This document shows, in pieces, positions 58,609-64,000 of a stretch of DNA of 64,000 nucleotides (the stretch's first letter is position 1; the number at the start of each line of letters is the position of its first letter). This DNA comes from Porphyromonadaceae bacterium CG2_30_38_12. GTDB taxonomy: Bacteria > Bacteroidota > Bacteroidia > Bacteroidales > Paludibacteraceae. A program made the position numbers and the translations under genes. The stretch is taken from contig MNZK01000059.1 in the NCBI GenBank assembly GCA_001873635.1, positions 1 to 64,000 of the forward strand. The letters run 5' to 3'. Under the pieces are notes generated by a model, which had not been told where the DNA came from, ran no database searches, and saw only the letters and a list, made by a program, of their open reading frames with translations.

Positions 58609-59976
58609 ATGGATATAAATTCTAAAGCAGAGGTAGGCTTAAACACCTGTTTGTCGAGAATAAAATTGAAAGAAAGTTTCTCTGGGGACACCTTAGAATT
58701 AATACATCAAAAAATAAAAGGTTTTCTTGCAAAAAGCCCCAAATGGGTATTTGTAGTATTTGCTTCGCTCATGGCATTTTTTACCTATTCGTGTATGTAT
58801 GCTTTTCGAAAAACCTTTACAGTAGCCACTTTCGATAATGAACTGCTTTGGGGTATCGATTATAAAATATGGTTAATAAGCTCACAACTAATCGGATATA
58901 TACTTTCGAAGTTCATAGGAATCAAATTGGTTTCCGAAATGAAAAGCCAAAATAGAACCTATTATATTTTGGCTGTTATTGGAATGGCGCAACTTGCACT
59001 TTTCTTTTTTGCAATTACACCCCGCCCGTGGAATATTGTATGGATGTTTTTCAATGGTTTACCCCTGGGTTTGGTTTGGGGAGTGGTTTTTTCGTACCTC
59101 GAAGGGCGCAAAACGACCGAAATAATGGCTTCGGTGCTTAGTATCAGTTTTATTTTTGCCTCAGGTTTTGTAAAGTCAGTAGGCAAATATATTTTGATGA
59201 ATTACAATGTATCTGAATATTGGATGCCTTTTGTGGTGGGCTGTTTGTTTCTTTTGCCCTTGATAGTTTCGGTTTGGTTGCTCAATATGATTCCGCCACC
59301 AAGTAATAATGATATTCAACATCGCACTGTGAGGTTACCGATGAATAGTGATGAGCGAAAACTTTTTCTGAAAAATTTTGCCTCAATATTAATTCCTGTG
59401 ACGGCAATTTATGTTTTTCTAACCATTTTACGTGATATACGAGATAATTTTGCAGCGGAAATATGGTCAGAACTCGGCAGGGGGAATACCCCAGAAATAT
59501 TTACAATCGCCGAACTTCCAGTGGGTGTAGGAGTGCTTGTAATTGTTGGTTTAATGTCTTTCGTAAAAAGTAACAAATTGGCTTTAAACACTTCTTTTTT
59601 TTTTATAGCTATTGGGTTTGGAGTTTCGATCTTTGCCACATGGGCTTTTCAATTGCATTACATTAACGGTTTGTCTTGGATGATTTTGATAGGTTTTGGA
59701 TTGTATCTTGGATATATTACCTATCAGGCTATGCTTTTCGAAAGGTTTATAGCAACATTTAAGCAGACAGGTAATATTGGGTTCTTGTTCTATTTTTCCG
59801 ATGCAATAGGTTATTTCGGAAGTATAACAGTTTTTGTACTTAAAAATTTTTATTCGGGGAATATCAGTTGGCTCAATTTTTTAGTCCAGTTAGTGCTATT
59901 TCTTTCAGTTATTAGTTTTGTACTATTTATTTTTACAGGTATTTTGTTACAAAGAAAATACAAATCAATTTGTTAA
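58609..59976 (+). CDS. DUF5690-like MFS-type membrane protein (putative phosphonate-related transporter)
   Basis: ~12 TM pattern, 'MAFFTYSCMYAFRKTFTVATFDNELLWGIDYKIWLISSQLIGYILSKFIGIKLVSE'. ATG at 58609 preferred to TTG at 58555. Substrate inferred from context only. Confidence 0.72.
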   Translation: MDINSKAEVGLNTCLSRIKLKESFSGDTLELIHQKIKGFLAKSPKWVFVVFASLMAFFTYSCMYAFRKTFTVATFDNELLWGIDYKIWLISSQLIGYILSKFIGIKLVSEMKSQNRTYYILAVIGMAQLALFFFAITPRPWNIVWMFFNGLPLGLVWGVVFSYLEGRKTTEIMASVLSISFIFASGFVKSVGKYILMNYNVSEYWMPFVVGCLFLLPLIVSVWLLNMIPPPSNNDIQHRTVRLPMNSDERKLFLKNFASILIPVTAIYVFLTILRDIRDNFAAEIWSELGRGNTPEIFTIAELPVGVGVLVIVGLMSFVKSNKLALNTSFFFIAIGFGVSIFATWAFQLHYINGLSWMILIGFGLYLGYITYQAMLFERFIATFKQTGNIGFLFYFSDAIGYFGSITVFVLKNFYSGNISWLNFLVQLVLFLSVISFVLFIFTGILLQRKYKSIC

Positions 59977-60116
59977 AACATCAACAGCAAACACAGCGAA
60001 TTTATTGAAATTAAAACTTTCACATTGTTTATTGCAATAAGTAAGCTAACAGTTAAAAGATAAAATAAAAATAATGCGCAAATTACTTACTAATTATCCA
60101 TTAAAAACAGAAACAA

Positions 60117-61238
60117 ATGAATGCGTTACAACTACCTGAAAATCCCTATTTATTGTTAACACCAGGTCCTTTATCAACAAGCAAAACAGTTAAAGCCACC
60201 ATGCTTCGTGATTGGTGTACGTGGGATGATGATTATAATGTAAACATAGTGCAGGAAATACGGCAGCGTTTGGTAAAAATGGCAACACGAAAACCTGAAA
60301 ATTACACTTCAGTACTGATGCAGGGCAGTGGTACATTTTCTGTCGAATCGGTAATTGGGTCTGTAATACCTGAAAACGGAAAACTTTTGGTTATTTCAAA
60401 CGGTGCTTATGGCGATCGCATGATTCGAATTAGCCAACTTTTGCGAATTGATTACAAAACGTATAAACTATTTGAAACACAACTACCTGATTTAGCCAAA
60501 ATAGAATCAATTTTAGCCGATAATAAGGATATCACGCATTTGGCTGTTGTGCATTGCGAAACGACAACAGGTATTTTGAACCCTGTTAAAGAAATCACGC
60601 ATCTTGCCAAAAAATATCATATAAAAACGATTGTTGATGCTATGAGTAGTTTTGGTGGTATTCAAATGGATATAGATGCATGGGAAATTGATTTTATGAT
60701 TAGCTCTGCTAATAAATGTATTCAGGGAGTTCCAGGTTTTGGATTTATCATTGCTCGTACTTCCGAATTAGAAGCATGCAGCAATTATGCCCGTTCACAC
60801 TCGTTGGATTTGTACGACCAATGGGCAACGATGGAAAAAGGCAAAGGGAAATGGCGTTTTACCTCTCCCACTCACGTTGTGCGAGCATTTATGCAAGCTT
60901 TGCTGGAGTTAGAAGAAGAAGGAGGAGTAGCTGCTCGTGAACAACGCTATACACAAAATCAGCAAACATTGGTAGCCGGGATGACAAGGTTAGGTTTTCA
61001 AACACTTTTACCAATTGCTTATCAATCGCCTATTATTACTTCATTTGTTTCCCCAGCTGATCGGGAATACAACTTCAAGCTTTTTTACGATTTACTAAAG
61101 TCGAAAGGATTTATTATCTATCCCGGCAAAGTTGCCCAAAGTGATACTTTCCGAATTGGGAGTATTGGCGAAATTTATCCTGTTCATATAAGTCATTTGT
61201 TGCATTCGATCCAGGAAATCAAATATTGGTCAAATTAA
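60117..61238 (+). CDS. phnW: 2-aminoethylphosphonate--pyruvate transaminase
   Basis: '[29 protein letters not shown]...[17 protein letters not shown]...[11 protein letters not shown]...VDAMSSFGG...[18 protein letters not shown]'. Confidence 0.94.
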   Translation: MNALQLPENPYLLLTPGPLSTSKTVKATMLRDWCTWDDDYNVNIVQEIRQRLVKMATRKPENYTSVLMQGSGTFSVESVIGSVIPENGKLLVISNGAYGDRMIRISQLLRIDYKTYKLFETQLPDLAKIESILADNKDITHLAVVHCETTTGILNPVKEITHLAKKYHIKTIVDAMSSFGGIQMDIDAWEIDFMISSANKCIQGVPGFGFIIARTSELEACSNYARSHSLDLYDQWATMEKGKGKWRFTSPTHVVRAFMQALLELEEEGGVAAREQRYTQNQQTLVAGMTRLGFQTLLPIAYQSPIITSFVSPADREYNFKLFYDLLKSKGFIIYPGKVAQSDTFRIGSIGEIYPVHISHLLHSIQEIKYWSN

Positions 61239-61455
61239 CGGTGTTTTAATTTACTTATTACTGATTTTTTTTTTTTTGATGCGAGTTTAGAAAATTGAAA
61301 GTTTCTTATTTGTAAACAATTTTGCAATTTGTAACAACAACTTCATGTTTATATAAAACTACAATAACTACAATGAAATGTCACTGATCTACCTTTGTAC
61401 TGAAATTATTGCGGCGAATAACTATAGATAAAGGGTATTGGTAAATAAAATAATC

Positions 61456-62028
61456 ATGAAAAGAAAAATTTTGCTATTTCTGATTTTAGGTGGTGGATTA
61501 GTTTGGGCTAATGCTCAAATTACAACTACGGGACAAATTGCATCGAATAAAAAAATTGGCGGTGATTCGAGGTTAGAAAACACGATTAATTCGACGTTGA
61601 TTGCCAATAATGAAGTTTATTTTAGGTTTAGTTCAATAGATCAAAGTACTTACTTGAATCAGCTTAATGATGGCGAAGCAGGCAGCCATTTCTTAGGTGA
61701 AACTTTGGCTAAAAAAACGTACTTGTTCAAAAAGCGTTATACTCACAAAGAACCTATTGCACCAGGTAGTTCGGCTACAAAACTAATTTATCGAAAGTAT
61801 GACATTTATTTTTCAGTTAAAAAAATTGAAAAATATTTGAAAGCTGAACTTAAAAAGGGGAAAATTTCCACTGCTGATGCAGCTCAAAAATATAACAAAG
61901 TTCTTGATGTAGCATTAAATGTTTTGGACGAAGATACTGAAAAATTTCAACGTCGTATCCTTTTGGCAAATGGAAACCCATCCGATTTACTCAAAATATT
62001 TGTTTATGAGGTAAAACTCGAAAACTAA
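61456..62028 (+). CDS. Hypothetical secreted protein
   Basis: Signal peptide 'MKRKILLFLILGGGLVWANAQ'; no domain recognised; between phnW and the SusC-like gene. Confidence 0.65.
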   Translation: MKRKILLFLILGGGLVWANAQITTTGQIASNKKIGGDSRLENTINSTLIANNEVYFRFSSIDQSTYLNQLNDGEAGSHFLGETLAKKTYLFKKRYTHKEPIAPGSSATKLIYRKYDIYFSVKKIEKYLKAELKKGKISTADAAQKYNKVLDVALNVLDEDTEKFQRRILLANGNPSDLLKIFVYEVKLEN

Positions 62029-62165
62029 TATTCCTTGAATTTAAACCCCCTTTTATTTGGCTTAAATTATTGATTTGCTGTGTTTTGTTAAATCAAAACG
62101 GAGTGACATTGGGGTTTTTATGCTCAAAAAACAAGAATTATAATCCATAAATTAAAAACAAAAAC

Positions 62166-64000
62166 ATGTCAAAAATTAACAAAGTAATTGGAGTAGTTTT
62201 ATTACTTCTAATCAGTACTTTTGCTTTTTCGCAGAAGTTAACAGTACAAGGTAAAGTTATGGACTCGGATGGCTCGTCATTACCCGGTGTGAATATCACA
62301 TTGAAAGGACTCGCTGCCGGTACGATATCGGATAATAATGGTAAATTCTCACTTCAAACAAATGTAGGTGATGTAGTTATGTTTTCGTATGTAGGTTTTG
62401 TTACGCAACAAGTAAAAGTGCGCAACGCCGAAATGAATGTAATACTTATCGAAGCCACTGAGAACATGAAAGAGGTAGTTGTCACAGCGCTTGGTATTGT
62501 TAAAAAGGCTTCCACTATTGGCTATTCAGTTCGCGAAGTTGAAGGTAAAGATTTGATAAAAGCACGAGACCCGAATCCTATTACCGGATTAACAGGAAAA
62601 GTCGCTGGTCTTTCGATAGGTGCAAATTCCGAGATGCTACGTAAACCAAATGTATTGTTACGTGGAGGTGAACTTACTTTATACGTTGTAGATGGCGTTC
62701 CTATAAGTTCTGATACCTGGAATATCAGCCCTGATGATATTCAAAGTTACAGTATTCTGAAAGGTCCGGCTGCGGCAGCTCTTTACGGCAGCCGTGCGCA
62801 AAACGGAGCAATACTTATTTCTACCAAAAAAGGGACAAAGGGGAAAAAAGGTCTTGAAGTGGAAATAAATACATCCAATGTGTTTGACAAAGGTTTTTTA
62901 GCTTTCCCCCGCGTACAGAATGAGTACGGTGGTGGCGAGAATCAACTTTATGCTTTTGCCGATGGTAAAGGAGGTGGCTTGAACGATAACGATTACGATA
63001 CATGGGGCCCGAAATTCAGAGGACAACTTATACCTCAGTATGATGGTGAATATACTCCAAATCAAACATGGACAACTACTTTCCCAGGAGGACTAAAATA
63101 CACAGGTAATATAATGCCAACGCCCTATTTGGCGCGTGGTGTGAATAATCTCGGAAATTTTCTTCGTACCGGTTTTCAAACCACAAATAACATTTCGGTT
63201 ACTAAAACTGGCGAAGATTATTCGTTACGTACTTCGTTGTCCCATTCGTACCAACAAAGTATGATTCCTAATATGGATTTGAATATTACTAACCTCAACA
63301 TGATAGCTTCGTATGCTATCAATAAACGACTAACAGTAGAGGCCAACCTGAATTTTAACTATCAGTATTCCGAAAATTTCCCAGATGTCAATTACGGACC
63401 AAACAGTCTTCTTTACAATGTTGCTATTTGGACAGGAGCCGACTGGGATGTAAACGACCCCAAAATTAAAGGCATATGGCAAGATGGGAAAGTAGGTATT
63501 CAGCCTATATTTGCCGAATATCAACGTTATCACAACCCTTGGGCTATGGTTAATTATTGGTTGAGAGGTCATCACAAAAAAGACATCTATGGTTATGTCA
63601 CAGCAAACTATCTGATAAACGACAACTTGAATATGAGTTTACGCTCGCAAGTATCAACTTACGATCAGCTACGCGACGAGAAAATGCCGGTATGGGCTCA
63701 TCCATACGGACGCGAGCAAAACTTAGGTGATTATCGCGAAGACCGTCGTAGCCTGTTCGATAGCAATACTGATTTGCAGTTGAACTACAACTATATGCTT
63801 GGCGATGCTGTTCAGTTATCTGGTTTGGTGGGTGGAAATATTCGTCAGTTAAGTTACAATTCAAGCTATACTTCAACCGATTACCTCAATGTACCGGGTG
63901 TGTACAGCTTTAGCAACTCACGTAATCCAATTATTGCCAACAGTTTTAATTCAACCATGCGTGTATTAAGCGGTTACGCCTCGGTAGATATGGATTTTGG
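62166..64000 (+). CDS. SusC/RagA-type TonB-linked outer-membrane receptor (3' end beyond window)
   Basis: Missing from the ORF track because it runs off the edge. Translated by hand: 'MSKINKVIGVVLLLLISTFAFSQKLTVQGKVMDSDGSSLPGVNITLKGLAAGTISDNNGKFSLQT...VVVTALGI...LYVVDGVPISSDTWNISPDDIQSYSILKGPAAAALYGSRAQNGAILISTKKG'. Confidence 0.94.
   Translation, partial: MSKINKVIGVVLLLLISTFAFSQKLTVQGKVMDSDGSSLPGVNITLKGLAAGTISDNNGKFSLQTNVGDVVMFSYVGFVTQQVKVRNAEMNVILIEATENMKEVVVTALGIVKKASTIGYSVREVEGKDLIKARDPNPITGLTGKVAGLSIGANSEMLRKPNVLLRGGELTLYVVDGVPISSDTWNISPDDIQSYSILKGPAAAALYGSRAQNGAILISTKKGTKGKKGLEVEINTSNVFDKGFLAFPRVQNEYGGGENQLYAFADGKGGGLNDNDYDTWGPKFRGQLIPQYDGEYTPNQTWTTTFPGGLKYTGNIMPTPYLARGVNNLGNFLRTGFQTTNNISVTKTGEDYSLRTSLSHSYQQSMIPNMDLNITNLNMIASYAINKRLTVEANLNFNYQYSENFPDVNYGPNSLLYNVAIWTGADWDVNDPKIKGIWQDGKVGIQPIFAEYQRYHNPWAMVNYWLRGHHKKDIYGYVTANYLINDNLNMSLRSQVSTYDQLRDEKMPVWAHPYGREQNLGDYREDRRSLFDSNTDLQLNYNYMLGDAVQLSGLVGGNIRQLSYNSSYTSTDYLNVPGVYSFSNSRNPIIANSFNSTMRVLSGYASVDMDF

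Noticed and set aside
1-64000. CRISPR arrays, rRNA or tRNA genes
   Set aside because: No regularly spaced direct repeats, rRNA-like blocks or convincing cloverleaf sequences were seen; a tRNAscan-SE/CRISPR finder run would be decisive.

Overview
The window is a Bacteroidetes-type chromosome segment, judged from T9SS C-terminal sorting domains, SusC/HTCS-type proteins, an Nqr operon, a BT_3928-like gene and TTTG/TATCTTTG-type promoters. Left to right it contains: a decayed IS91-type transposase; a compact restriction-modification locus with DpnM-like and DpnA-like adenine methylases, a MutH/Sau3AI-like nuclease and a frameshifted zinc-ribbon + DUF3883-like nuclease; a Wzz-like protein; nqrABCDEF; housekeeping genes (DUF1599, BT_3928-like, tpiA, YrdC/Sua5, gamma-carbonic anhydrase); a roughly 14 kb beta-1,3-glucan (laminarin-type) utilisation locus with no SusC/SusD pair but with a glycosidase fused to a predicted outer-membrane beta-barrel, and a GH81 pseudogene at its end; housekeeping genes (nadA, rpoN, prfB with a programmed frameshift, trmD); a peptidoglycan-recycling-like group; a region of decayed hybrid two-component and SusC-like fragments with a MITE-like element; and a 2-aminoethylphosphonate (AEP) locus (phnW, PhnX-like hydrolase, cupin regulator, DUF5690-like transporter) running into a SusC-like receptor cut by the window edge. 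The strongest candidates for undescribed systems are the SusCD-free glucan uptake locus with the GH-barrel fusion, the AEP locus coupled to a SusC-like receptor, and the GATC-type RM locus with two dissimilar nucleases. All family assignments come from motif reading of translations; no searches were run.
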